From positions 1-64,000 of the forward strand of contig JAXGGA010001061.1 in the NCBI GenBank assembly GCA_038373865.1: 64,000 nt of DNA. Reading direction: 5' to 3'. A program made the translations under genes and the position numbers. Positions 22,215 through 34,683 of the stretch are shown piece after piece; position 1 is the first letter of the stretch; each line of letters begins with the position of its first letter. The notes below the pieces were generated by a model. The model did not search any database. It was not told where the DNA came from and worked only from the letters and a program-made list of their open reading frames with translations. This DNA is from Uloborus plumipes. Its lineage: Eukaryota; Arthropoda; Arachnida; Araneae; Uloboridae.

Positions 22215-23370
22215 TCTACTTATATTAAAAACTGAGTATCTTTCTAACTATCTTTCTATGTTACGCTTCTTTCTCCTGAACGCCAATGAACTGAAAATCG
22301 AACCAGGTACCGATAGATAGGTAATTTTTCAGGCTTCATTAGTTTCAATCTATATAATTATACGATTTTAATTAGCGAAGATATCAATTAATAAGTAGTC
22401 AAATTTAAAGCGATTAAGCCTAATAAATGATTAAACTTCCAAGACATTTTTTCTTACCGTTGCCATTTTGAATTAAAACGTTAATTAAATTATTGAACTA
22501 TTTAAAATTCCAAGATATTTATTTCTTTCCGTTGCGATTTTAAGGCAGGAATTCAAGTGAAACACGAACGATCGCAACTCACCAATGCAATCGCAAATTC
22601 CAAAATTTGGATTCAAGTGAAACGAATTCACTTGAATTCGACTTACAGTAGCGGTTGCAATATGCGATCGCCACGAAGCGACTGCAATGGTGTTTCACTT
22701 GAATTCGGCCCTAAATTAAAACGTTAATTAAATTGAACTTTTTAAAATGAAAGAGTGTTATTTTTTCCATTGTCATTTTAAATACGTGTTATAACAAAGT
22801 TCTAACAATTGTTTTTATTCTAATTATTAATGACATATTTTTTCTCAGGTACCATTTTGAAAATGTGTTTTTAAATAAAATTGCAATTGCTGTTTTTAGA
22901 AGGGACTTTTTCTGGCTTCGATCCAAATATTAAAAGAACTTTTTCGTTTAGAATTTTGCAATTAATTTTACCGGAAGAAAGCGGTTTGGAAATAATTGTT
23001 TTTGGAAAGGAATTTTATTTGTAATTTAGGGAGAGTGCTAAGTATGCGCTACTTGACATCGTCTTTATTTTTGAGGAAGCATGTGCAAATAATTCGATTG
23101 ATTCTTTGATGCAGGAAAGCTTTTTAGCGAGCCGCTTTAGCGGGGAGTAGTTTATTAAACTTTTCCTTGGTACTTTAAAGGCGATCCGCCTTGGCGGCGA
23201 GTAGTGAATTGAAACTTTCCTCGCTACTGTAAAGGCGAGCCGCCTTGACGGCGAGTAAACTGTTTAAACTTTCCTCATTTCTTTAAAGGCGAGCCGCCTT
23301 GGTGGCAAGTAGTTTTCTCAAACTGCCTTCACTACATTACAGCCCGTGCAACGCCGGGCTACGCAGCTAG
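22215..23370 (+). mobile_element. Second Helitron, head-to-tail with the first
   Basis: Its 5-prime TC starts at the base immediately after the CTAG of the preceding Helitron. It shares the first 220 bp with it, then diverges into a unique interior with repeated GGCGAGCCGCCTTGGCGGCG hairpin units (about 23170-23300). It ends GCCCGTGCAACGCCGGGCTA then CGCAGCTAG, with T following. Non-coding. Head-to-tail arrays are typical of rolling-circle insertion. Confidence 0.8.
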
Positions 23371-23502
23371 TACGTTCATACAGACCTAACGAGAAAACTC
23401 ATCGGAATTTACTAAGGGATAATTAAAAATGGTTTTTCGGCTGTTTACATGTTGGTAGGAACATACGCTTCTTCTGACGGGTCAAAAAACTACTCAACAT
23501 CA

Positions 23503-24156
23503 GGGACGTCATTTTAAGTTTTTTTTTTTGGCGGGGGGGGGGGGGGGCAAAGGATAAAAACACAATACAATTTCACCAGAAAACAACAAAAAACATGCCT
23601 ACTTATTACATGGCAATCAAGATCGAAATTCGAGTGAAATTCCTTCCGTAATCACAATACTTCCTTTACTAATTAAAAGGAACTAAAAACCCGAGTATCT
23701 ATCTCTGAACACCAATGATCCAACCAAGTCAAACCAGGTACCGATAAATTAGAAATTTTCCAGGATTTATTACGTTTAATTGACGTGAGGTTTGATAAAA
23801 GGATTCTGAAGAAATTGAGATAAGTCTTCAAATTTTTGCTCAAACTTCAAGCGATTTGTCCTAAATGATTAAATATGAAATCCATTGTTATAAAATGTGG
23901 TTGATACAAAACAGTAATAATAATGATAACGAGAATTTTGAATGGAAGCTTACCTGAATCAAACATGAAACTCATTAGCGGGCTATGCGAGTAGTATTTT
24001 TATTACAAGCAAGTAACTTTTTGAAATATGTATTAGTTGAAAAGCCATCTACTTGTATTAAAACCCAAGTATCAATCTATCTATGTCCTGCTTCTTTCCC
24101 CTGAACGACAATGAACTGAAAGTCATTTGTAATTTTTCAGGCTTTATTAAGTTTAA
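23503..24156. mobile_element. Degenerate MITE end and Helitron 5-prime fragments
   Basis: 23503-23570 is a partial copy of the hAT MITE at 21149 with a long poly-G run. 23680-24040 is a diverged copy of the Helitron 5-prime region (GAGTATCTATCTC, CCAATGA, CAGGTACCGATAAATT). At 24048 a further 5-prime start TCTACTTGTATTAAAACCC runs about 110 bp before abutting the inverted Helitron at 24157. Confidence 0.65.
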
Positions 24157-25121
24157 CTAGCTGCGTGGCCCGGCGTTGCACGGTCTAGGCATGAACAAAA
24201 AATTGACAAAACTATTATAAGTGTATTAAAAATTAGGAATTCTTTGCATTATAATGGACTAACTTAATACCCGGCGTTGCCCGGATGCTTATTAATACAA
24301 CATAGCATTCAGGGGAAAAAAGTTTGAAAGAGTTCTATTCATATGGGTATAAAATAATTTGCATCAATCTGTTTCTTAGGTACAAACTTTGAAAAAAATT
24401 AAAATATTACAGAAAGTTAAACGTTTACAGAAAGATAGTCTTATCAAAAGGTGAAAATTAAAGATAAATGTTGTCTGTGCTTTGCCGCATCCACTGGCAT
24501 GAAATATATGCACATGGATGTGAAAAAAATGCATCAATTTCACCCGCCAAATTTAAAATATCAACTTTTCTCCATTAATTGTTCCCACCTACAAAGTAAA
24601 AATTATTATAACTCAGAAATAAATCTATTTCTCGTTCTGAAGGCTTATCTCCATTACAGACGCAACTGTCGTCGCATTGCAAATTTGAAATTCAAACCCG
24701 TGGTTCTTTTTATAAAGTCCACATGAATTATAATTGTTTTTTACTTATTTCAATGCTAAAAGGAAATAGGTGAGCCTTAAGTTGAAAATTCATTACTTTA
24801 ATCGTAATCACTGTTGGAAAATTTCATCATTCATTTTTAAAAAATTTTTTTAAAAATCTTAAATTTCATCAATTTGAATGCTAAAAGGTCTATCTCGATT
24901 ACAATATAAATAGGCTAGATTCCTATAAAAGGGTCATTTTTTGGCAAAAATTTAAATTTGAGCTTTTTAGATTTTTTAAAATTTCAAGACCCCGCCTATG
25001 AGAATTCTAGGGCACCAAGGAACCTCTGTGTCAAGTTTGATGAAAATCTGACGCAAACTGTGGATTTGTATAGATAACAAGTATATATACTTATACATAC
25101 ACTCATTTTTATAGATATAGA
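24157..25121 (-). mobile_element. Helitron in minus orientation
   Basis: On the minus strand it starts TCTATATCTATAAAAATGAG at 25121 after an A, and ends with CCGTGCAACGCCGGGCCACG then CAGCTAG at 24157, followed by T. The 965-bp interior includes ATTTTCATCAAACTTGACAC-type sequence typical of non-autonomous arthropod Helitrons. A second weak hairpin (CCGGGCAACGCCGGG, reverse) lies near 24272-24284. The open frame at 24451-24726 has no recognised similarity. Confidence 0.7.
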
Positions 25122-25145
25122 TATGAATTGTTACTTCAAAAGCCT

Positions 25146-25181
25146 TTATTAGGGCATAGCCATGCCCCGCGGTTTCACTAG
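25146..25181 (+). mobile_element. Isolated Helitron 3-prime terminus
   Basis: A GGGCATAGCCATGCCC hairpin followed by CGCGGTTTCACTAG has the form of a Helitron 3-prime end, but the next base is C rather than T and no matching 5-prime end was found. Confidence 0.5.
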
Positions 25182-25319
25182 CATTAGTAAGACAATCTAT
25201 TAAAAAACTATTTTAATTACATCACACTATGATATGCATAATGACAAATATATAGTGGAACACGGGGAACTCAAAAATCAAAGAACCTTTGGGAAAAAAA
25301 ATTAGTAAAACGCCTAATC

Positions 25320-26908
25320 CAAGGTTGGGTTTTTGACGTCAAAAACCAGTTTTTGACATGAGTCAAAAACCAGTTTTTGACATGACATGTCGAAAGCCTG
25401 TCAAAAACTTGTCTAAAACTCAAATACAGTGGTCATTGAGTTTTTTTATAAACATATAAGGTTTCTCATCTTGAAAAATATTAAATAAAAATTTATACAT
25501 CTTATCAATCAAGTTATATATAAAAAAATTAATTAATTTAATGAAAATTATTTCTCATTCTTTTAAACTAACTTGTTTTGCCGTGAAAAAGGTTAAGTAT
25601 TAAAACTTAAATCCAGCTTTTAAAGTAGTTTTGTTTAAATGTTTATATAACTATCAATTAGTTATCTTATCAATCAAGTTTAATAAAAATTAATACATTT
25701 AATGAAAATTAATTCACATTCTTTTAAATTAACTTGTTATGGAGTGAAAAAAAGTTAATATTAAAACTTAAATCCAAATTTTAGAGTAGTTTTGTTTAAA
25801 TGTTTTAATAATTATCAATTAGTTATCTTATTAATCAAGTTTAATAAAAATTAAAATAATAAATTTAATGAAAATTAATTCGCATTCTTTTAAATTAACT
25901 TGCTGTGCCGTGAACAAAGTTACAAATATTAAAACTTAAATCTAGTTTTTAAAGAAATTTTGTTTAATCTCTGCCAGATTTATACAGCTGGCTGATGGTA
26001 CAATTACATTCCAGCCCATGTAGCTCAGCGTCTATCAAGAGAATCTTCTCGAGTTTTGGACTCATATATTCTAAACTCAGTAATAGACTTGGTGTCCAAA
26101 AAGCATCAAAATTGGTCTTTTGTTACCGCATGCTTCCCGGGAAAAACGATTTAGATTGGGACTAAATATCCTAAGTAACTTAACTTAAGATGGTTTATTT
26201 TATGTATGTAAGTCTACAAATAATACCAGGCAAATGTGCACAATGCAATTTCTGCTTTCTAAAATTTATAAATTGTAATTAGGTTTACGTTTTCATATGC
26301 TGTTATTTATAATCAATTTTTATTCTATAATGATAGTAGCTCATTCATTTATTTTCTACATGTAAGCATTTTGTACCTTGTGGTATCCCAATTGAAGGGC
26401 TCGGGAGTAAATGTTGTCGGACAAATTCTAAAAATCAGACTATTTCAAATTAAAATTTTAAAAAATCACTTGTAAAAATTTATTAAGTATACCCAAGACA
26501 CACAGCACTTAATTAATGTACCCACTTCATTTTTAAAATAAAAAACCTGTTACAGTAATTTCTCGAAGCAATAAAGCCATATTCAAAAGCCATGTTTGAT
26601 TTTTTAAAATGCTAGTTACCATTATTTACTCCCGAGCCCTTGAATTATGTTTAGGATTGCTTATTACACTTTATTTTAATAACCTAAAACTCCAAAAGTT
26701 TACTTCAGTGTCTGAAATCAGAAATTGTAAAATTCATTTGAAAATGTATTTTGATTATCAATATCAAATTTAAACATGTTTTGGACAGAAATTTAGGTTT
26801 TCGACAATTATGTCAAAAACCATGTCAAAAAGGGGTTTTTGACATAACAGTAAAAACCACGGTTTAAACCGGATAAAACCTCAGACTGTCAAAAACTTGC
26901 CAACCCTG
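25320..26908 (+). mobile_element. hAT transposon relic with perfect 8-bp target duplication
   Basis: The ends CAAGGTTGG and CCAACCCTG are inverted repeats flanked by a perfect GCCTAATC duplication (25312-25319 and 26909-26916). Subterminal GTCAAAAACCAGTTTTTGAC palindromes occur at both ends (25340-25410 and 26800-26895), likely transposase binding sites (inference). The middle has three diverged direct copies of about 160 bp (25560-25960) containing AACTTAAATCCA. A hAT transposase C terminus remains at 26017-26165. Confidence 0.88.
26017..26165 (+). pseudogene. hAT transposase C-terminal domain remnant
   Basis: The plus strand reads SSPCSSASIKRIFSSFGLIY, then SKLSNRLGVQKASKLVFCYR and MLPGKNDLDWD before a stop. 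PCSSASIERIFSSFG and NRLGVEKAxKLVFCYR are conserved motifs of the dimerisation domain at the end of many hAT transposases (by recall). The upstream catalytic region is gone. It lies in the expected place, in plus orientation, within intact hAT ends. Confidence 0.85.
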
Positions 26909-26960
26909 GCCTAATCTTATAAAATATTCAAGTTTTGTTAATTTTTTGTTCAGATGTAGC

Positions 26961-28400
26961 CAGGGTTGTCATTTCGTCCACTTTTTTGTAAAAAGTCCGG
27001 GACGCCGGAAGAAATGGACAAAATTGGACGAAATGGACAAAACGGAAGAAATGAAAGAAAACACAGTTTTTTTCATACGTTTGATGTATAAAAATGTTAT
27101 GATATAAAATTAATATCTCTCTTGCATTACTCATTTTTCAAAATGGAGTAATGGTATCATACAAAAAAGAAAAAAAAAATGGCAATTAACCCATTGATTT
27201 TTAACTAATTTTATTTGAAAGAAATAAAATGTAACATAGTGAAAAAACTATTGAGTGTATTTACATTATTGTCGAATAGACAAATAGAAAAAAAAAAGTT
27301 TTTCTTTAATACATATTTTTAAAAAGAAATGAAAGAGTATTCTATTACCTTAGATATTTATTAACACAATACAATCCCTTAAAAAGTAAACTTTATGTGA
27401 TATTTTCTCATAAATTCTATATTTAAATTTTGTTCGAATTAAATACATATATAAATGTATATCATTTGTATTTGAAACTACATTAGATGCTACAAGAAAT
27501 ATTGGTTTAATTTTGATTCAATTGGTCATTTTACGTTATATTTTTTTAAGATTTAATGCATGTTGCCCTATTGTAAAATATTTATGTACACATCATTGTT
27601 TTATGGCTATATTAATGTTATTACAGGAACATATTTCATTTCATGGCAAAATTTTCTTTCTCAAATATTTTTAAATCACTTACTGCTAATGTGTGCTTTC
27701 ATAAGCATTAAATCTTATCGTTAACATTAATTTATTTTATACAGGTACCAGGGGTCCCGTTGACGCGCTATAGCGAGTAAAATACGCGGATTTCAGGAAA
27801 GAGACTCAATGCTTGAAACTTAGTGCGTTCCGCAGGACGCGCTAAAATTCGTCTTGCGGGACGAAAGTGTAAAATTTAGGTGGTGAGGATTATCTGCTTT
27901 TTTTCAACCAACGCGACCTATGACGACTTCGTTGTCTGTAATGTTATTTATTTTACACAGCCTGAATCTGTAATGTTGTTTATTTTTTATTATAGATTAA
28001 AAATTATTGTTTCACCTTTTTTTTTTTTTTCTGTGGAGTGCGGGACCCACTATTTTTAAAATGGACCCCCTTTTTCAAAAGCGGTGGGTCCTTGGGACCC
28101 AGCTTTGTGAGTATCTAGCGGGAGCCCTGAGATACTATATTTTTATAGTATTTGTTGTTTATTAAATATTTGTTTGTACACATAATTATGTGTGCTAATT
28201 TTGATAATAAAACTATTACCTCATTGAAAAAAAATCAATATTTTGAAACATTACTTTAAAACTTTTTTGATCAAGAACTGTCATTTTCCTTAAAGTGGAC
28301 AAATTGGACGAAATGGACAAAATGCTATTTTGTCCGGGGCGGTTTTTTCCAGGTTTTTTCCGGCGGTTTTTTCCACCCCGGACGAAATCAAACAACCCTG
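26961..28400. mobile_element. Non-autonomous hAT, GATGTAGC target duplication, inserted into a Helitron end
   Basis: Ends CAGGGTTGTCATTTCGTCC and a right end with GGACGAAATC then CAACCCTG; perfect duplication GATGTAGC (26953-26960 and 28401-28408). GGACAAAATTGGACGAAATG units repeat at both ends. The target is a Helitron 3-prime tail (28401-28435). 1440 bp, with another element nested at 27749-28129. Its right two-thirds is present again in the tandem duplication at 30109-30767. Confidence 0.88.
27749..28129. mobile_element. Nested MITE with CAGGGGTCCCG / CGGGAGCCCTG ends
   Basis: Inverted ends CAGGGGTCCCG and CGGGAGCCCTG, flanked by AGGTAC and AGATAC (6 bp, one mismatch). 381 bp, hAT-like, non-coding. 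An internal TCTGTAATGTTATTTATTTT / TCTGTAATGTTGTTTATTTT pair is a local duplication. Its duplicate is at 30128-30509. Confidence 0.65.
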
Positions 28401-28435
28401 GATGTAGCCCGTGCAAGGCGGGCCAAGCAGCTAGC
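28401..28435 (+). mobile_element. Helitron 3-prime terminus
   Basis: Hairpin GCCCGTGCAAGGCGGGC then CAAGCAGCTAG, of the same class as the Helitron end at 23370. It was cut off from its body by the hAT insertion whose target duplication overlaps it; duplicated at 30768-30802. Confidence 0.65.
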
Positions 28436-30007
28436 ATAATATATATTGCATGGCAATTTGTATGAAATAATGTTAAACAGTTCATTAATCTTAAAAGTGT
28501 TACTTGAACCTGCTGCAAAACAACAAAGTGCTGCTCCAAAATTCAATCTAACCTGCTCCCAAAGTGCTCCGGAAATTGATTTTTGATTTTCCACCCCTGC
28601 AATCCTTTAACTTCCCCGCTCCTTCTTTTACCTTATCTTTCTATTAGAAGCATATTTTGAATGCTTAGGCATTTTTCTCAACTTTTCTGCGATTTTCATT
28701 AAAAAATAGATTTGTAAATATGTCGAATGTGCCCCCGTCCATACATGTCTTACTATCGTTTATTTGCCTAGTCATTTTTATTTAAACTATAGCTTGAATA
28801 TGTTTCTACAATATACTGAATACTTTTTTGCTCCTAAAAATGCTCAAAACGCTCATTTCAGCAGACATTTATTCATTTTTCTACATCGGTATCAGCGGCC
28901 AATGCTAACTGAGGGATAATATCGGCCCATTGGCCAAAATTTGCCATTGGTCGAGCGCTACTGCTAACACCCTTTAAATTCTCCATGATAATGGAGCAAT
29001 GGGAACAAATCCGACAGAAAACATTGTACACCTTTCTTAGCAATGCTCTTTTGGCACCAACAGGAAAATTAAGAATCGCATACAAAATCAAAAGCCTTTC
29101 AAAAATGTACAACACTATCTTAGTCAAAAAGAAAATATCAAAGAGATTCAAATTTCAATAAATGAAGAATAAAAACGCTATTGTGATAAGTAAAGTGATT
29201 TCTCACATGTATACGAAAATCCCCACAGCAAAAAATCATATTAAGTAGTATATACTGCAAAAGTTATTGCGAACATACAGTTCAAAATGACCAAAAACAT
29301 TTTTTACACAAGCAAATATTACTAAAACACTAAAGATTATGTGCTTTATTATACCTAAAATATCTATGGTACATAATAAAACAACGTACTACAACTACAA
29401 GAAATATTGCGAATAAGCGCTGCAATAATACTACAGGGTGTATATATTTCCAGCAAAATAACACTGTTTTTTAAAGTAACAAAGATTCCTTATTTCTATA
29501 GTAGCACAAGTACATAATAATTAACCCACAACAAAATCAAAAACTTTTCAAACATATACCACACTAAAAGATTTTGTTATAGTCAAAACAATTTAAAAAG
29601 TTCCTCAATTTTCGATATATGAATAGTAAAAACGTCTAAGTACGTCGCAGAAATATCAACACAAAAATACTATAGATTAATTTTCTATCAGAAATGCTTT
29701 ACAAATACTAATATTATCAACAAAAAAATGACGCTTCATATTCTTCATAAGTACCAGAGGTGGCAAATTTTCAGCTATTCAGTACATAAAATAAACTTTT
29801 TATAAAATGAAAACGCCATAAAAATATGCATTAAATACAAAATTTTTCTTACATATTTTGCTAAAGATATAAATAAGCAGCATAAAATACGGGGTTTCGT
29901 TCAATTTGCAATATTTAAGTACAAATACACCTCAATAATTCATGTTATCTATTTTTGAACAAAATAACCTTCGTATTGTGTAGAATCCGCGGATACACAG
30001 TTGACGA
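28436..30007. other. AT-rich unique stretch within the duplicated unit
   Basis: The minus-strand frames at 28388-28594 and 28873-29151, repeated at 30755 and 31240, show no family I recognise. Identical frames in both copies follow simply from the recent duplication. TACTGCAAAAGTTATTGCGA-like runs recur (29257, 29390), suggesting an old repeat. Confidence 0.4.
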
Positions 30008-30108
30008 CTGCTAATCAGTGGCGGCGCTAGGTGGGGGGCAGGGGGGCAATTGCCCCCCCCCCCCCCCCCCCCCCCCCCCCGTCGGGGAAAATTCCGAGTT
30101 CGTCCGAC

Positions 30109-32472
30109 ATTTATTTTATACAGGTACCAGGGGTCCCGTTGACGCGCTATAGCGAGTAAAATACGCGGATTTCAGGAAAGAGACTCAATGCTTGAAACTT
30201 AGTGCGTTCCGCAGGACGCGCTAAAATTCGTCTTGCGGGACGAAAGTAAAATTTAGGTGGTGAGGATTATCTGCTTTTTTTCAACCAACGCGACCTATGA
30301 CGACTTCGTTGTCTGTAATGTTATTTATTTTACACAGCCTGAATCTGTAATGTTGTTTATTTTTTATTATAGATTAAAAATTATTGTTTCACCTTTTTTT
30401 TTTTTTTTTCCTGTGGAGTGCGGGACCCACTATTTTTAAAATGGACCCCCTTTTTCAAAAGCGGTGGGTCCTTGGGACCCAGCTTTGTGAGTATCTAGCG
30501 GGAGCCCTGAGATACTATATTTTTATAGTATTTGTTGTTTATTAAATATTTGTTTGTACACATAATTATGTGTGCTAATTTTAATAATAAAACTATTACC
30601 TCATTGAAAAAAAATCAATATTTTGAAACATTACTTTAAAACTTTTTTGATCAAGAACTGTCATTTTCCTTAAAGTGGACAAATTGGACGAAATGGACAA
30701 AATGCTATTTTGTCCGGGGCGGTTTTTTCCAGGTTTTTTCCACCCCGGACGAAATCAAACAACCCTGGATGTAGCCCGTGCAAGGCGGGCCAAGCAGCTA
30801 GCATAATATATATTGCATGGCAATTTGTATGAAATAATGTTAAACAGTTCATTAATCTTAAAAGTGTTACTTGAACCTGCTGCAAAACAACAAAGTGCTG
30901 CTCCAAAATTCAATCTAACCTGCTCCCAAAGTGCTCCGGAAATTGATTTTTGATTTTCCACCCCTGCAATCCTTTAACTTCCCCGCTCCTTCTTTTACCT
31001 TATCTTTCTATTAGAAGCATATTTTGAATGCTTAGGCATTTTTCTCAACTTTTCTGCGATTTTCATTAAAAAATAGATTTGTAAATATGTCGAATGTGCC
31101 CCCGTCCATACATGTCTTACTATCGTTTATTTGCCTAGTCATTTTTATTTAAACTATAGCTTGAATATGTTTCTACAATATACTGAATACTTTTTTGCTC
31201 CTAAAAATGCTCAAAACGCTCATTTCAGCAGACATTTATTCATTTTTCTACATCGGTATCAGCGGCCAATGCTAACTGAGGGATAATATCGGCCCATTGG
31301 CCAAAATTTGCCATTGGTCGAGCGCTACTGCTAACACCCTTTAAATTCTCCATGATAATGGAGCAATGGGAACAAATCCGACAGAAAACATTGTACACCT
31401 TTCTTAGCAATGCTCTTTTGGCACCAACAGGAAAATTAAGAATCGCATACAAAATCAAAAGCCTTTCAAAAATGTACAACACTATCTTAGTCAAAAAGAA
31501 AATATCAAAGAGATTCAAATTTCAATAAATGAAGAATAAAAACGCTATTGTGATAAGTAAAGTGATTTCTCACATGTATACGAAAATCCCCACAGCAAAA
31601 AATCATATTAAGTAGTACATACTGCAAAAGTTATTGCGAACATACAGTTCAAAATGACCAAAAACATTTTTTACACAAGCAAATATTACTAAAACACTAA
31701 AGATTATGTGCTTTATTATACCTAAAATATCTATGGTACATAATAAAACAACGTACTACAACTACAAGAAATATTGCGAATAAGCGCTGCAATAATACTA
31801 CAGGGTGTATATATTTCCAGCAAAATAACACTGTTTTTTAAAGTAACAAAGATTCCTTATTTCTATAGTAGCACAAGTACATAATAATTAACCCACAACA
31901 AAATCAAAAACTTTTCAAACATATACCACACTAAAAGATTTTGTTATAGTCAAAACAATTTAAAAAGTTCCTCAATTTTCGATATATGAATAGTAAAAAC
32001 GTCTAAGTACGTCGCAGAAATATCAACACAAAAATACTATAGATTAATTTTCTATCAGAAATGCTTTACAAATACTAATATTATCAACAAAAAAATGACG
32101 CTTCATATTCTTCATAAGTACCAGAGGTGGCAAATTTTCAGCTATTCAGTACATAAAATAAACTTTTTATAAAATGAAAACGCCATAAAAATATGCATTA
32201 AATACAAAATTTTTCTTACATATTTTGCTAAAGATATAAATAAGCAGCATAAAATACGGGGTTTCGTTCAATTTGCAATATTTAAGTACAAATACACCTC
32301 AATAATTCATGTTATCTATTTTTGAACAAAATAACCTTCGTATTGTGTAGAATCCGCGGATACACAGTTGACGACTGCTAATCAGTGGCGGCGCTAGGTG
32401 GGGGGCAGGGGGGGCAATTGCCCCCCCCCCGCAGCCCCCTCCCCCCCCGTCGGGGAAAATTCCGAGTTCGTC
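30109..32472. repeat. Tandem duplication, copy 2
   Basis: The downstream copy of 27730-30104. The junction (30100-30115) joins the hAT start (GAGTTCGTC) to the left flank (TTTATTTTATACAGG) through CGACA, and ACATT occurs at both parental breakpoints, suggesting microhomology. Only this copy continues into the full hAT at 32383-38540, so the hAT insertion came before the duplication. Confidence 0.92.
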
Positions 32473-34683
32473 GGAAAAAAACTTCCGACATTAAAATTTT
32501 TTCCGATAGAAATCTGATTGATTCCGACAGAGTAGGTAAAATTTTCCAAAGAAATATTTTTTTTTTCAAAAAAAAAAAAAAATCTAAATTATTTCCATTA
32601 TCTGAAAAATAGCGCGATTTTTTATCCAATGCAGAACACGGGAACCTCCTGGTAGGTGGTCTTCTCGTGATCCATCCTTCTGCTCTCATCTTGTTTACTT
32701 TGTTTTGGACAAAGTTTCTTTGCTGAAAAGGAGGAAAAGGAGAAATCTAATTTTTCTTCCTAATCAGACCACACACGAAAATCGTTTGTAGCGTGTTTTG
32801 AACAAACATTCATTGACATTCAGAGACACTTTCCGATCTCCCCGATGGCGATTCGATGAATTGCCCCCTAATGATTTCCTGCTAAACCGTCCAACGGTAG
32901 GTGCGGGGGACCTCAGGGTGTCAAATGTCAAAAATGATTTCTTGTCATTCATTGCCTGCTATCGTCTTGTCAGCAGGGCGTAGTGTGCAAATTTCCCGTT
33001 TTTTGCGGACGAGGGACGATACAAAGCAGATTGCAGCTACTTGAGTCGTAAAAAGCCCATCAGCGTAAGGACCGTGGTGACAATTAGTCTATCGGAAATT
33101 TTCAAAGGAAATGTAGGATGGGAAGAGGGGAAATGCTTAGGTCCCCGTATGGAAGACCTCAGTCGAAACTTTTCAAAAGCGCTGAGGTTCACTCGACAGA
33201 GTCTGGTGGGCCATGGGATTTGAAAAGTAGTAGGACAGTTGGACGATTCTAGTAACTAGTGGTTCGACGCAATTTAAAGTTCGGTCTAATGAGTTAGGGC
33301 ACTTGTATAGTAAGACGAAAGTGCAGTTACAGCTGAAAATAATTTTCTTCATTACAGCGGTAAGAACTTATTGTGTTTCATTTAAAGAAATGATAGAGCT
33401 TTGCTTTTCAATTTGTTATTTAATTGCATTGCATATCCTTCTCTAACATGCATGTACATTTGTTTTAAAAGAAAAAAAAATATAACTTTTTATCGATGTA
33501 ATTTATAGTTGTGTTATACTATGCCGATGGTTTTAAAATATTAAACGATATTTGCAGAATGTAGTCTTTTGCCGCTTGCCGGTTACAATAAGAATGATGG
33601 ATAGCATTGATTTTAACTGAGCTGATTAAATTAAAAGTGCTATTATTTGTGTCAATTTATATTTCAGCGGTTTAAAATATAATCAACTCGAAATCATCAT
33701 AGGATGTATTTGGGAAGATCACTTATGCCACTGGAAAATTTGTTTTAAGTGTAAACATGCACTGAGTAATTTTTAAATTTCACAAAAAGATACGATTTTT
33801 TCCTACGTTTTTCCAGAAGGAGGACAAGGGGTATATACTCATCGTCAATTATACCAAAAAATAGCAAAAATCACACCCACTTGTAAATCTATTAATTTCC
33901 CAAAATCAGGTGGAGCATTGCTTTCGTCTCCGATCCCCCAGCCAAAGGCAGGCCTGCTGAAATGTATTGGTAATGAAATGTAGAGATTCTGATAACATTT
34001 GTAATCATTAATTTTATTTTAAAGTAATAAAAATTTTAAGTTCGATGAAAGGTCAGAACTGGGAAAAGCAAGTTTGAGATTGTTTTGGGGTTGGGCGGCT
34101 TGTTTTTTTTTTGCTATTTTCTTCTTTTTCTTTTCTTTTTTTTAAATTAGTGTATATAAATTTGCTAATTCTGTCGTATGAGCTAGGCTGGAGTAAGAAA
34201 GGGATTTCCAATAAATAAAGTTTTAAACTAAAGCCCAAAAGATGGCGTGAAATTGATCTCTTTCTCCGTTTTTTTCGTATGTATATATCCTTTAATATCG
34301 ATTTGTCCATTCATTTTTAATTTTGTCTCTTTTACGGATATTTTTGAGCTTCGGGTTTAGTTTTTTCAGTTTTTCCCTTTTTCTATTGTATTTAAATCAG
34401 CATATGGTGAAATGCGCAATATTTTTTCTTCTTTAACAGGATTTGAAAACTTTGCCTACAGAGCGTTCAGCAATTATCCTATAAGTGTAGACGAAACTAT
34501 TTTAAATTTTTACTGTGTGGAAGTGTAGAATGGAAAAAATAGTACTTTGTAGTTTTGCCCTATGCGGGAAAAAAACCAAAGGAGAGAGAGAATTTCCATG
34601 CCTCTCAACTAAAAAGAAACTTTTAAAGTGATTATAATTTTAGATGTTTTTTGCAAAGAACATTTGTTGGGGGGGGGGGGGAT

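Larger units (their letters stand above)
27730..30104. repeat. Tandem duplication, copy 1 (about 2.38 kb)
   Basis: Nearly base-for-base identical to 30109-32472. Differences seen: a 2-base gap (GAAAGTGTAAAATT against GAAAGTAAAATT), a T-run length change, a 13-base gap at GGCGGTTTTTTCC (28341), single substitutions (28204, and 29252 against 31618) and the poly-C tract. It spans the right part of the hAT at 26961-28400, a Helitron tail, unique AT-rich DNA, and the first 89 bp of the hAT that begins CAGTGGCGGCGC. The poly-C tract here is about 30 bases, against a C run broken by other bases in copy 2. Confidence 0.92.

Noticed and set aside
28216..28539. 107-residue minus-strand open frame and its copies at 30670-30906
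   Set aside because: It spans the hAT end and Helitron tail and is repeated only because of the tandem duplication; no domain recognised.
32378..32689. Overlapping proline- and arginine-rich frames on both strands
   Set aside because: Produced by poly-C/poly-G blocks at the hAT left end, not by coding sequence.
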